Below are positions 1-7,694 of a stretch of DNA of 64,000 nt, piece by piece (position 1 is the first letter of the stretch; every line of letters starts with the position of its first letter). A program made the position numbers and the translations under genes. A model generated the notes under the pieces. That model made no database searches. It saw nothing but the letters and a program-made list of their open reading frames with translations, and was not told the origin of the DNA. This stretch comes from Thiobacillus sp. (GTDB lineage: Bacteria; Pseudomonadota; Gammaproteobacteria; Burkholderiales; Thiobacillaceae). The DNA is taken from positions 1 through 64,000 of the forward strand of contig JAUXVT010000072.1 of the NCBI GenBank assembly GCA_030680405.1, in the 5' to 3' direction.

Positions 1-234
1 CGGCACCACGGCTTTCAGCCGCGCATTGGCGCGCTGCATGAATTCGAACTGGCCGGAGTAGGTGATGCTCATGCCGGGTTCGAGCCTGACGCCGGCAGCC
101 ACGGCCTGCTGCAGATCGGCCACGGTGGACGCGAGATCGCGCCCGCGCACGTCGACGTACACCCAGCCCGACAGAAATGGCTCCACGCTTTTGCGCACTG
201 TCTTCGAGGACCGTGTCACTTCGCGATGTTCACG
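1..234 (-). pseudogene. 5'-truncated CusA/CzcA-type heavy-metal RND efflux pump fragment
   Basis: Translating the minus strand gives a run (GWVYVDVRGRD, then YSGQFEFMQRANARLK) that matches the segment of CusA/CzcA pumps just before the second block of membrane helices. In intact pumps of about 1,040 residues this lies near residue 780. Here the frame opens directly after an in-frame TAA at 235-237. The only start candidate is a GTG at 219, so roughly three quarters of the protein is missing upstream. The remainder runs off the left edge. It is most simply a decayed efflux gene; the part outside the window could alter that view. Confidence 0.7.
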
Positions 235-245
235 TTAAAACAGCT

Positions 246-743
246 TCAGCGCGGTGCCTGCCAGCAGTTGTTGCTGACCTGCCAAGTCATCGAGAGCTGT
301 TCGCTGGTGGGGTACAGCACGTATTTGATCCCCATGTAATCCGAGCCTTTGCGCCAGAACATCGCCAGCAGGCTCTTTTCACCGCTGGCGATGACGCTGG
401 TATAGGGGATGACCTTGAGCGGATTGCCGTACAGGTTGGAATAGTTCGAGGCGATGACGACGAAGTGGCGGAAAGCCGGCTCGACTTCCTGGTCGAACGC
501 CACCAGCTTGTCGTTGCAGAAGGTGAACAGAAAGCGGCGGCCGGCGGCGCTGTTGGGCAGGTCGTAGACAAACAGGCCGTCGTTGCCGACCGGCAGGCTC
601 TTGTCGAAATTCCAGGTCTTGAGCGCCTGCTCGACCTCGGTGCGGGGCATGCCGTTTCTGAATTCGCCGACTTCCCAGGCCTGGGCGGGCAGGGCGAGCA
701 GCAGTCCGGCCAGCAGGCCAAGCGTTTTCATTCTCGTTGTCAT
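246..743 (-). CDS. Exported hypothetical protein
   Basis: The product is about 165 residues and begins with a clear signal peptide (MKTLGLLAGLLLALPAQA) directly followed by WEVGEFRNGMP. I chose the ATG at 743 because an AGGA lies five bases upstream; the longer ORF from 782 lacks a better site. The mature part has two cysteines and no motif I recognise. It probably works in the periplasm. It ends 11 bases from the truncated pump fragment on the same strand and could be co-transcribed with whatever lies upstream. Function unknown. Confidence 0.7.
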   Translation of the reverse strand: MTTRMKTLGLLAGLLLALPAQAWEVGEFRNGMPRTEVEQALKTWNFDKSLPVGNDGLFVYDLPNSAAGRRFLFTFCNDKLVAFDQEVEPAFRHFVVIASNYSNLYGNPLKVIPYTSVIASGEKSLLAMFWRKGSDYMGIKYVLYPTSEQLSMTWQVSNNCWQAPR

Positions 744-830
744 GGCGATCCTAAAAGGCGGGTGCAAGCGAGTCAGAAGCATAACGCAGCCCGGGCACGC
801 CGTGGCCGAATGCTGTCCACGCCTGGTGCA

Positions 831-1577
831 TCACTTGCCCATAACGGCGCCGAAAACCTTTTTCAACAGATCGCTGCTCGCCTGCATGGGGTTGGCGCGG
901 ATCGCGGCCTCTTTTTCACCGATCACGGTATAGAGCCGGTCGAGCGCCTGCTGGGTGACGTACTGCTCGACGCTGGCCTGCTTCTTGTCGACCAGGTTGA
1001 ACTGCGCGGCCATGCCGGCGTACTGGTTGTACTGCTGCGCCAGTCCGACCTTGTCGGTGGTCGCCTTGACGATGGGGGCGAAGCGCTCGGTGAGCCTGGT
1101 TTCGGTTTTCTTGCGGAAGAAATCGGTGGCCGACGTCTTGCCGCCGGTCAGAATACCCTTGGCATCTTCCAGCGTCATTTCTTTTACCGCATCCACCAGC
1201 AGGGTTTTGGCTTCCGGCACGGCGGCTTCGGCGGCGCGGTTCATCGACAGCACCAGCTCGTCGGCCTGCTTGCCCATGCCGAACATGCGCATGGCTTTTT
1301 CGGCCTTCTGCAGGCTGGGCGGCAGCGGGATTTTCAGTGTGGGATTGCCGAAGAAGCCGTCTTTCTGCCCGAGTTGGGCGACCGCGGCTTCAGCCCCGCG
1401 GGTGAGTGCCTCCTTCAGCCCGGCATTGATGTCGGCACTGGAGAGCGCGTCGACGCCGCTGGTGGCTGACTGGGTGGCGGGCTTGCCGAGCACGCCCTTC
1501 AGCATTTCGTTCCAGTCGAAGGCGTGGACGGGCAGGGCGAAGGTGAGACCCGTGGCCAGAATCACCCAGCGTTTCAA
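831..1577 (-). CDS. DUF4197 family exported protein
   Basis: This 248-residue protein has a short signal peptide (MKRWVILATGLTFALPVHA). The helical remainder carries the DUF4197 pattern: an early GLKEAL segment, a central DAVKEMTLEDAKGIL segment and a C-terminal LDRLYTVIGEKE segment. The family is widespread in proteobacteria and has no assigned reaction. The start codon is TTG at 1577, supported by AGGAG five bases upstream. It lies just downstream of the phoH-like gene on the same strand, so the two may share a transcript. Confidence 0.8.
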   Translation of the reverse strand: MKRWVILATGLTFALPVHAFDWNEMLKGVLGKPATQSATSGVDALSSADINAGLKEALTRGAEAAVAQLGQKDGFFGNPTLKIPLPPSLQKAEKAMRMFGMGKQADELVLSMNRAAEAAVPEAKTLLVDAVKEMTLEDAKGILTGGKTSATDFFRKKTETRLTERFAPIVKATTDKVGLAQQYNQYAGMAAQFNLVDKKQASVEQYVTQQALDRLYTVIGEKEAAIRANPMQASSDLLKKVFGAVMGK

Positions 1578-1600
1578 TGCGTCTCCTTGAAGGGTTGGGA

Positions 1601-2998
1601 CTACAGTACCTCGGCGGCGTAATCGGCCAGGCGCGAACGTTCACCACGTTGCAGGGTGACGTGGCCGTTGTGCGGCCAGCCCTTGAAGTGGTCGACCACG
1701 TAGGTGAGGCCGGAGCTGCCTTCGGTGAGGTAGGGCGTGTCGATCTGCGAGATGTTGCCCAAACACACCACCTTGGTGCCCGGCCCGGCGCGCGTGATCA
1801 GCGTTTTCATCTGCTTGGGCGTGAGGTTCTGCGCTTCGTCGATGATCAGAAACTTGTTGAGGAAAGTGCGCCCGCGCATGAAATTCAAGGATTTCACCTT
1901 GATGCGGCTGCGGATCAGGTCCTGCGTCGCCGCGCGCCCCCACTCGCCGGCGTCGTCGTCGTTCTTGTTCAGCACGTCGAGGTTGTCCTCCAGCGCACCC
2001 ATCCACGGCGTCATTTTTTCCTCTTCGGTGCCGGGCAGGAAACCGATGTCTTCGCCCACCGGGACGGTCACGCGGGTCATGATGACTTCACTATAGATTT
2101 TTTTATCCAGCATCTGGGCCAGGGCGGCGGCGAGCGTGAGCAGGGTCTTGCCGGTGCCGGCCTGGCCCAGCAGGGTGACGAAATCGATCTCGGGATCCAT
2201 CAGCACGTTGAGCGCAAAATTCTGCTCGCGGTTGCGCGCGGTGATGCCCCATACATTGTTCTTGTGATGGCTGAAATCGCGCACCGTGACCATCTCCGCC
2301 TGCTTGCCCTCGACCTTCAGCACCTTGGCGTAGAGCGGGTTGGGGCCTTCCTGGTAGACGAATTCATTTGGCAACAAACCCGAAACCAGCGGCCCCTTGA
2401 TGCGGTAGTAGGTGTGGCCGTTGGCCTGCCACGATTCCATGCCCTTGCCGTGGGTGTCCCAGAAGTCGGTGGGCAGTTCGCGCACCCCGGCGTAGAGCAG
2501 GTCGGTGTCTTCCAGCACCTTGTCGTTGAAGTAGTCCTCGGCGGGCAATCCCAGCGCACGCGCCTTGATGCGCATGTTGATGTCTTTGGACACCAGGATG
2601 ACCTGACGCTTGGGGTGATGGCGCGAGAGGAACAGCACCACGCCGAGGATCTGGTTGTCGACCTTGCTGGTTGGCAGGCTCAGCGGGATGTCGCCGGTGA
2701 TCGCCTGGGTCTGCAAAAACAGCCTGCCGGTGGCGGCGTTGTGGCTGTGCGGGGCGAGCGGCACGCCATCTTCGATGTTGTCGAGCTTGCTGATGATCTC
2801 GTCGAGGAAGCGGCTGGTCTGGCGGGCGTTGCGCGAGACTTCGGTCATGCCCTTCTTGTGCTGGTCGAGTTCTTCCAGCGTGGCGATCGGCACATAGATG
2901 TCGTGCTCCTCGAAACGGAACAGGCTGGTGGGATCGTGCATCAGCACGTTGGTATCCAAAACGAACAGCTTGGTCTGGGCGGCGGCTTTTCTCGGCAT
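1601..2998 (-). CDS. PIN-PhoH family ATPase/ribonuclease
   Basis: The 465-residue protein joins two domains. Residues 10-150 are a PIN nuclease-like domain opening with LDTNVLMHDP. Residues 250-460 are a PhoH ATPase domain with Walker A GQAGTGKT and Walker B LIIDEAQNLT. This long PIN-PhoH type is distinct from the short PhoH beside ybeY and is thought to act as an RNA helicase/nuclease, partly by analogy with PhoH2 toxins. No antitoxin-like gene is adjacent. The ATG at 2998 faces a divergent gene across a 168-base gap that should hold both promoters. The gap also shows a TAGAAT -10-like hexamer near 3126. Confidence 0.87.
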   Translation of the reverse strand: MPRKAAAQTKLFVLDTNVLMHDPTSLFRFEEHDIYVPIATLEELDQHKKGMTEVSRNARQTSRFLDEIISKLDNIEDGVPLAPHSHNAATGRLFLQTQAITGDIPLSLPTSKVDNQILGVVLFLSRHHPKRQVILVSKDINMRIKARALGLPAEDYFNDKVLEDTDLLYAGVRELPTDFWDTHGKGMESWQANGHTYYRIKGPLVSGLLPNEFVYQEGPNPLYAKVLKVEGKQAEMVTVRDFSHHKNNVWGITARNREQNFALNVLMDPEIDFVTLLGQAGTGKTLLTLAAALAQMLDKKIYSEVIMTRVTVPVGEDIGFLPGTEEEKMTPWMGALEDNLDVLNKNDDDAGEWGRAATQDLIRSRIKVKSLNFMRGRTFLNKFLIIDEAQNLTPKQMKTLITRAGPGTKVVCLGNISQIDTPYLTEGSSGLTYVVDHFKGWPHNGHVTLQRGERSRLADYAAEVL

Positions 2999-3166
2999 GG
3001 CTGGTTGTGGTGACGGGGGGAAGTTGAGAATGCCTTCATCCTACCTCAAGCTGAAGGTGGCTTGTCGAGTCAAAAAAGTAAACCCGAAACCCGCCCGCCA
3101 GCGCGGATGGGGTGGCGGATTTCTCAGTAGAATGATTGGTTCTGCCCCTGAGATTTGGACCACTGC

Positions 3167-3550
3167 ATGAGTCGTCGGCTGGCGTTGCTGTGTATGGCCT
3201 GGGTGTGGGCGCAACCGCTCTATGCACAGATTGCCGCGCACATCCTGCTACAGGATTCGCCGCTGGCCGGGTTTCAGTACCACGCGGGCAAGACGCTGTG
3301 GCCGCAGATGCAGGTGGGCGATGCGCTCACCCTGATCCGCGAGCCGCACAATCCGCATGACGCCAAAGCGGTGCGGGTGGAGTGGCGGGGCCACAAGATC
3401 GGCTATGTGCCGCGCCGCGAGAATGCCGACGTGGCGCGCTTCATGGATGGCGGACAGATGCTGGTGGGCCGCATCGTCCGGCTGGCCGAGGTGCGCGACC
3501 CGTGGTCGCGGGTGCGCTTCGAGATTCTGATTCCCATGCAGCCGGACTGA
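3167..3550 (+). CDS. HIRAN-domain protein with signal peptide
   Basis: The 127-residue product starts with a hydrophobic export signal ending in PLYAQ. A HIRAN domain follows, recognisable by IREPHNPHDAKAVRVEW and KIGYVPRRENADVARFMD. HIRAN domains usually bind DNA ends in cytoplasmic helicases such as HLTF, but small exported versions occur in bacteria with unknown roles. I chose the ATG at 3167 rather than 3155 because the signal peptide begins there. The next gene follows after 12 bases and is probably co-transcribed. Confidence 0.75.
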   Translation: MSRRLALLCMAWVWAQPLYAQIAAHILLQDSPLAGFQYHAGKTLWPQMQVGDALTLIREPHNPHDAKAVRVEWRGHKIGYVPRRENADVARFMDGGQMLVGRIVRLAEVRDPWSRVRFEILIPMQPD

Positions 3551-3562
3551 ACGGAGGAGGTT

Positions 3563-4651
3563 ATGAAGCGACTGCTCGTATTCACACTGTTGGCGTTCGG
3601 CTGGCTGGCGCAGGCGGCTGCGGATTCCCTGCCGCTTGCCAGTCTCAGTCTGTCGCCCGGATTTGCGATCGAGCTGTTTGCCCGTGTGCCCAACGCGCGG
3701 CAGATGACGCTCGGCAAACACACCCTGTTCGTCGGCAGCATGCGCGCCGGCAAGGTCTATGCGATTCCGCTGCAAGGGCCGCGCAAGCCGCTTGTCATTG
3801 CAGAGGGCTTGAATCTCCCGGTGGGCGTGGCGTTCCGTGACGGCGATCTGTACGTGTCGGCAGTGAGCCGCATCCTGCGGCTGCGTGATATCGAAGCGCG
3901 CCTGAATAAGCCGCCGCGCCCCGAAACGGTGAGCCAGGCCTATCCCACCGACACCCATCACGGCTGGAAATTCATCGCCTTCGGCCCCGACGGCAAGCTG
4001 TATGTACCGGTGGGCGCGCCGTGCAATATCTGCGCGCCCGACCCGGACCGCTATGCGACGATCACCCGGCTCGATGTGGCGAGCGGCAAGATCGAGGTGG
4101 TGGCGCGCGGGGTGCGCAACACGGTGGGCTTCGACTGGCAGCCGCAGAGCGGCGAGCTGTGGTTCACCGACAATGGCCGCGACTGGCTGGGCGACGATGC
4201 GCCGCCGGACGAACTCAATCGCGTGAGCCAGGCCGGCCAGCACTTCGGCTACCCGTATTGCCACGGCGGCACGATCGCCGATCCCGAATTCGGCAAGGCC
4301 CGGCGCTGCGCCGAGTTCGTGCCGCCGGTGCAGAACCTGGGCGCGCACGTGGCCAGCCTGGGCATGCGCTTCTACACTGGCACGGCTTTCCCCGTGCGCT
4401 ATCGGAATGCCATCTTCATCGCCGAGCATGGCTCGTGGAACCGCAGCAGCAAAACCGGCTATCGGGTCAGCGTGGTGCGCCTGCAGGATAATCGCGCGGT
4501 GAGCTACGAACCCTTCGTCAGCGGCTGGCTGCAGGGCGAGTCTGCCTGGGGGCGGCCGGCCGATGTGCTGGTGATGCCCGACGGCAGCCTGCTGGTGTCG
4601 GACGACCATGCGGGCGCGATTTACCGCGTCGTCTATCGCGGCAACCGGTAA
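3563..4651 (+). CDS. Sorbosone/glucose dehydrogenase-like (PQQ-type beta-propeller) protein
   Basis: The 362-residue protein has a signal peptide (MKRLLVFTLLAFGWLAQAAADS) and a six-bladed propeller of the soluble glucose/L-sorbosone dehydrogenase family. Family marks include HHGWKFIAFGPDGKLYVPVG, FTDNGRDWLGDDAPPDELN and AEHGSWNRS. It also has GAPCNICAPD and YCHGG, whose cysteines could form a disulfide or bind a ligand. Members oxidise sugars or aldehydes with PQQ in the periplasm, but many have no proven substrate. AGGAGG lies seven bases before the ATG. No PQQ synthesis gene is in view. Confidence 0.8.
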   Translation: MKRLLVFTLLAFGWLAQAAADSLPLASLSLSPGFAIELFARVPNARQMTLGKHTLFVGSMRAGKVYAIPLQGPRKPLVIAEGLNLPVGVAFRDGDLYVSAVSRILRLRDIEARLNKPPRPETVSQAYPTDTHHGWKFIAFGPDGKLYVPVGAPCNICAPDPDRYATITRLDVASGKIEVVARGVRNTVGFDWQPQSGELWFTDNGRDWLGDDAPPDELNRVSQAGQHFGYPYCHGGTIADPEFGKARRCAEFVPPVQNLGAHVASLGMRFYTGTAFPVRYRNAIFIAEHGSWNRSSKTGYRVSVVRLQDNRAVSYEPFVSGWLQGESAWGRPADVLVMPDGSLLVSDDHAGAIYRVVYRGNR

Positions 4652-4661
4652 AATCACGCCG

Positions 4662-5351
4662 ATGAAATTGCTTGTCCTCGATACTTCCACCGAATGGTGT
4701 TCGGCTGCGCTGTGGCTGGATGGCCAGATCCAGGCGCGCCGCGTGCTGGCGGGGCAGCGGCATAGCAGCCTGCTGCTGCCGATGGTGGATGAACTGCTGC
4801 GCGCAGCCGGCCTCAAATTGCGCGCGCTCGACGGCATCGCCTATGGCGCCGGCCCCGGCTCGTTTACCGGTCTGCGTATCGCCTGTGCGGTGACGCAAGG
4901 TCTGGCGTTCGGCGCCGAGCTGCCGGTGGCGGGCGTCTCCACGCTGGAATCGATTGCCGAGCAGACCGGCGCCGAGCGGGTGCTGACCGTGCTCGACGCG
5001 CGCATGGCCGAGGTCTACTGGGCGGCCTACCAGCGCGACGGCGCAGGGTGGCGCGCCGTGGCCGAACCGCAACTGGCGCTGCCCGAATCGGTGGCCGTTC
5101 CTGATGGGGGCGAGTGGGTTGGCGCAGGCAATGGCTTCGCCGCATTGGGCGAGGTGTTGCGCCCGCGCTTGGCGGCCGCGCTTGCGCGCATCGACGACAC
5201 GATCATGCCCGACGCCGCGGCGATGGCGCCGCTCGCTGTAGCGGCCTTTGTGCGTGGCGAGGGCATGGACGCCGCGCTTGCTGCGCCGATTTACCTGCGC
5301 GACAAGGTGGCGCTGACGGTGGACGAGCGCCGCGCGAGGCGTCCCGTATGA
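4662..5351 (+). CDS. tsaB: tRNA threonylcarbamoyladenosine synthesis protein TsaB
   Basis: The 229-residue product belongs to the ASKHA fold family. It has the N-terminal TSTEWCSAALW segment and the conserved YGAGPGSFTGLRI motif near residue 65. TsaB is the scaffold partner of TsaD and TsaE in making t6A37 on tRNAs that read ANN codons. I start at the ATG at 4662 (MKLLVLDTST), 18 codons inside the longest ORF, because family members begin there. The gene overlaps rimI by ATGA, a pairing common in betaproteobacteria. Confidence 0.93.
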   Translation: MKLLVLDTSTEWCSAALWLDGQIQARRVLAGQRHSSLLLPMVDELLRAAGLKLRALDGIAYGAGPGSFTGLRIACAVTQGLAFGAELPVAGVSTLESIAEQTGAERVLTVLDARMAEVYWAAYQRDGAGWRAVAEPQLALPESVAVPDGGEWVGAGNGFAALGEVLRPRLAAALARIDDTIMPDAAAMAPLAVAAFVRGEGMDAALAAPIYLRDKVALTVDERRARRPV

Positions 5352-5830
5352 GCGCCCTGCCAGACATTCCGGTACACGAAATCGCGCACCGCCTGCGCCC
5401 GATGTCCGAGGTCGATCTGCCGCGCATTCACCGGATCGAATTGGCGAGTTACGAATACCCGTGGAGCCTGGGAAATTTCGCCGATTCGCTCAGTGCCGGT
5501 TACAGCATGTGGGTGCGCGAAGCCGAGGGCGAGGTGATCGGGTATTACGCGATGATGGCGGCGGCGGGCGAAGCGCATCTGCTCAACCTCACCATTGCGC
5601 CGATCTGGCGACGCCACGGCCTCGGGCGCGATTTGCTCGACCACTGCATGGCGCGTGCCTGCGACCACAAGGCCGAAAGCCTGTTTCTCGAAGTGCGCAC
5701 CTCCAACACGGCTGCCATTGCGCTGTATCACAGCAGCGGCTTCGTCGATCTGGCGGTGCGGTGGGGCTACTACCCGGCGCGCGACGGCCGCGAGGATGCG
5801 CTCATCATGAAAAAGGACTTGTCATGCTGA
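5348..5830 (+). CDS. rimI: Ribosomal protein S18-alanine N-acetyltransferase
   Basis: The 160-residue GNAT-fold enzyme has the acetyl-CoA binding loop RRHGLGRDLL near residue 85, preceded by the beta strand LLNLTIAP. The RimI C-terminal marks LFLEVRTSNTAAIALY and GFVDLAVRWGYYP are present. It acetylates the N-terminal alanine of ribosomal protein S18. The ATG at 5348 sits in the tsaB stop (ATGA) and the stop overlaps the next start (ATGCTGA), so tsaB, rimI and the glycosylase gene are translationally coupled. Confidence 0.93.
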   Translation: MSALPDIPVHEIAHRLRPMSEVDLPRIHRIELASYEYPWSLGNFADSLSAGYSMWVREAEGEVIGYYAMMAAAGEAHLLNLTIAPIWRRHGLGRDLLDHCMARACDHKAESLFLEVRTSNTAAIALYHSSGFVDLAVRWGYYPARDGREDALIMKKDLSC

Positions 5831-6492
5831 GCCGTGACGACGTGTTCAACGAGCTGGGCATCGGCCCGGTGTGGCGGTTGCGCGAGACGCCCGCCGCACC
5901 AGCCACCTCACCCCTTACGCCTCACCCCTCACCTGCTTACACCTCCTGGGAACAACTGGCCGATGCCGTTGCCCACTGCACCGCCTGCAAGCTTTCCGCC
6001 ACCCGCATCCAGGGGGTGCTCGGCATGGGCGACCGCAACGCCGACTGGCTGATCATCGGCGAGGCACCCGGCGTTGAGGAGGATGCACGCGGCGAGCCGT
6101 TTGTCGGCCAGGCGGGCAAGCTGCTCGATGCCATGCTGGCGTCGATCGGGCTGAAACGCGGCGAGAATGTCTACATCACCAACGTGCTGAAATCGCGCCC
6201 GCCCGGAAACCGCAATCCCGAGTCGGACGAGGTGGCCGCGTGCCGCCCCTATCTGCTGGCGCAGATCGAACTCATCCAGCCGAAGCTCATCCTCGCGCTG
6301 GGGCGCTTTGCCGCGCAAAGCCTGCTCGACACCGACGAGGCGATCAGCCGCCTGCGCGGCCGCGTGCACCAGTTTCAGAATGTGCCGCTGGTGGTGACTT
6401 ATCATCCGGCCTATCTGCTGCGCAACCTGCCCGACAAGGCGCGCGCGTGGGAGGATCTGTGCCTGGCGCGGCGCACGATACAGGGGTTATGA
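5824..6492 (+). CDS. Family 4 uracil-DNA glycosylase
   Basis: The 222-residue protein is a type 4 (Fe-S) uracil-DNA glycosylase. It carries the family motifs GEAPGVEEDARGEPFVGQAGKLL and TYHPAYLLR. Cysteines suited to the 4Fe-4S cluster are visible in HCTACK and AACRPY. It excises uracil from DNA to start base-excision repair. The N-terminal region contains a linker (residues about 23-40, PAAPATSPLTPHPSPA) encoded by a heptanucleotide repeat and not expected in the core enzyme. The stop lies inside the left copy of the 13-bp duplication described for the next element. Confidence 0.92.
   Translation: MLSRDDVFNELGIGPVWRLRETPAAPATSPLTPHPSPAYTSWEQLADAVAHCTACKLSATRIQGVLGMGDRNADWLIIGEAPGVEEDARGEPFVGQAGKLLDAMLASIGLKRGENVYITNVLKSRPPGNRNPESDEVAACRPYLLAQIELIQPKLILALGRFAAQSLLDTDEAISRLRGRVHQFQNVPLVVTYHPAYLLRNLPDKARAWEDLCLARRTIQGL
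5906..5933 (+). repeat. Heptanucleotide tandem repeat inside the UDG gene
   Basis: Four consecutive 7-base units of the form CCTCACC lie head to tail; the second is degenerate (CCTTACG). They encode the Pro/Ser/Thr-rich linker of the glycosylase. Since 7 is not a multiple of 3, gain or loss of one unit would shift the frame. Confidence 0.75.
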
Positions 6493-6619
6493 AACTTTTT
6501 TTATCCGCGAAGTACACGAACAAACGCGAAGAAAATCGAAAGAACACCTGAAGGATTTTTCTTCGCGCCCCTTCGCGGATCGTTTTTTGTTTTTGGAACA
6601 ATCGATTTATGAAACTTTT
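6487..6619. mobile_element. Palindromic MITE-like insertion flanked by a 13-bp direct repeat
   Basis: Identical 13-base copies of TTATGAAACTTTT lie at 6487-6499 and 6607-6619, flanking 107 bases. The insert holds nested inverted repeats. The outer arms are ATCCGCGAAG (6503-6512) and CTTCGCGGAT (6571-6580). The inner arms are CGCGAAGAAAATC (6525-6537) and GATTTTTCTTCGCG (6554-6567, one extra A/T). The left copy supplies the UDG stop and the right copy supplies the methyltransferase start. The two genes therefore probably once overlapped by ATGA, and insertion duplicated the site. No transposase is encoded. A folded-RNA or terminator role is also possible. Confidence 0.7.
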
Positions 6620-7661
6620 GCACTCCGTGCTGCGTTTTCGTGTCAATTATTTTTCCGATCTGGGTCGCCATCAGGTGGTGGTATGGATGCCGGGCGACAC
6701 GCCGCCGGTCGACGCCCAGGTCGACGTCGGGCCGAAGATCGAGCACGAGGTGCCGAATGAGGTGTTCCGCGGCAACATCGCGCCGCTGAAATTGGGGCGT
6801 TTCTATCCGTCGCAGCTGCTGCACGCCGACGATGTGCCCGGCCCGATGTTCCGCGTGATGAAGCTCAACGAAGCCAGCTTCGTCGCCAACTTCAGCCACC
6901 CGCTGCAGGGGCGCATTTTCAGCATCGACAGCGGCAAGAGCGATGTCTCGACCGAGCCGGTCGGCCAGGTGGGGCAACTGCTGGAATGGAGCGGCATGGA
7001 AACGCAGATGCAGACGCCGACCGATTTCGAGGGGCCGGATGCGTTCAGCCGCGAGGACGAATTCCCCGATACCGAGTTCTACGCACTCGCCCGCAAGGTC
7101 ACCCACGTCGACGCCGTGTGCGCGCGCCGCATCCAGGCACTGTACCGCACCGTGCTGCCTGAGAGTGCGCGGGTGCTCGACCTGATGACGGGCTGGCGCT
7201 CGCACCTGCCGGACACGGTGCAATCGGCGGTGGGACTGGGGCTGAACGCCGAGGAGCTGGCCGACAACCCGCAACTCGCCGAGCGCATCGTTCACGACCT
7301 CAATGCCGATCCCAGACTGCCGTTTGCCGACGCCAGCTTCGATGCGGTGGTGTGCACGGTGTCGTTCGAATACCTGACGCAGCCGCACAAGATTGTGGCG
7401 GAGGTCAAGCGGGTATTGAAGCCGGGCGGCCTGTTCGTGGTGACGATGTCACATCGCTACTTCCCGCCCAAGGTCATCAAGCTGTGGACGCAGCTGCACC
7501 CGATGGAGCGCATGGCCTGGGTGGGCACGCTGCTCAAGCAGGCCGGCTTGAGGAAGGTGGAAACCTATGTCGAGCGCGGCCTCAAACGCCCCAAGGACGA
7601 CCGCTACGCTGACAAGCTCGCCGAATCCGACCCCCTGTTTGCCACATGGGGCGTGGCGTAA
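6609..7661 (+). CDS. SAM-dependent methyltransferase with an extra N-terminal domain
   Basis: The 350-residue protein has two parts. Residues 185-300 form a class I methyltransferase fold: a motif I-like strand (ARVLDLMTGWRSHLP), FADASFDAVVCTVSFEYL and the post-motif VLKPGGLFVVTMSHR. The glycine-poor motif I resembles the YgiQ/YafE-type variant rather than the classic GxGxG. The first 130 residues include VMKLNEASFVANFSHPLQGR, reminiscent of SlyD-like FKBP segments but not a confident match. Substrate unknown. The start ATG lies in the right copy of the flanking duplication. Confidence 0.75.
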   Translation: MKLLHSVLRFRVNYFSDLGRHQVVVWMPGDTPPVDAQVDVGPKIEHEVPNEVFRGNIAPLKLGRFYPSQLLHADDVPGPMFRVMKLNEASFVANFSHPLQGRIFSIDSGKSDVSTEPVGQVGQLLEWSGMETQMQTPTDFEGPDAFSREDEFPDTEFYALARKVTHVDAVCARRIQALYRTVLPESARVLDLMTGWRSHLPDTVQSAVGLGLNAEELADNPQLAERIVHDLNADPRLPFADASFDAVVCTVSFEYLTQPHKIVAEVKRVLKPGGLFVVTMSHRYFPPKVIKLWTQLHPMERMAWVGTLLKQAGLRKVETYVERGLKRPKDDRYADKLAESDPLFATWGVA

Positions 7662-7694
7662 ACTCACAACACCCAACAATCCCAGGAGGCTGAC

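Noticed and set aside
1601-2998. PIN-PhoH as a PhoAT-PhoH2 toxin-antitoxin locus
   Set aside because: No small antitoxin gene precedes it; the upstream neighbour is a divergent HIRAN gene.
1577-3013. 478-aa + strand frame opposite the PhoH-like gene
   Set aside because: Shadow of a gene with clear PIN and PhoH motifs on the other strand.
3248-4837. 529-aa minus-strand frame opposite the propeller gene and tsaB
   Set aside because: It covers three real genes in reverse and is low-complexity His/Arg/Ala sequence.
6489-6551. Small protein MKLFLSAKYTNK... starting in the left duplication copy
   Set aside because: It is produced by the duplicated start codon reading into the inserted palindrome; nothing suggests a selected gene.
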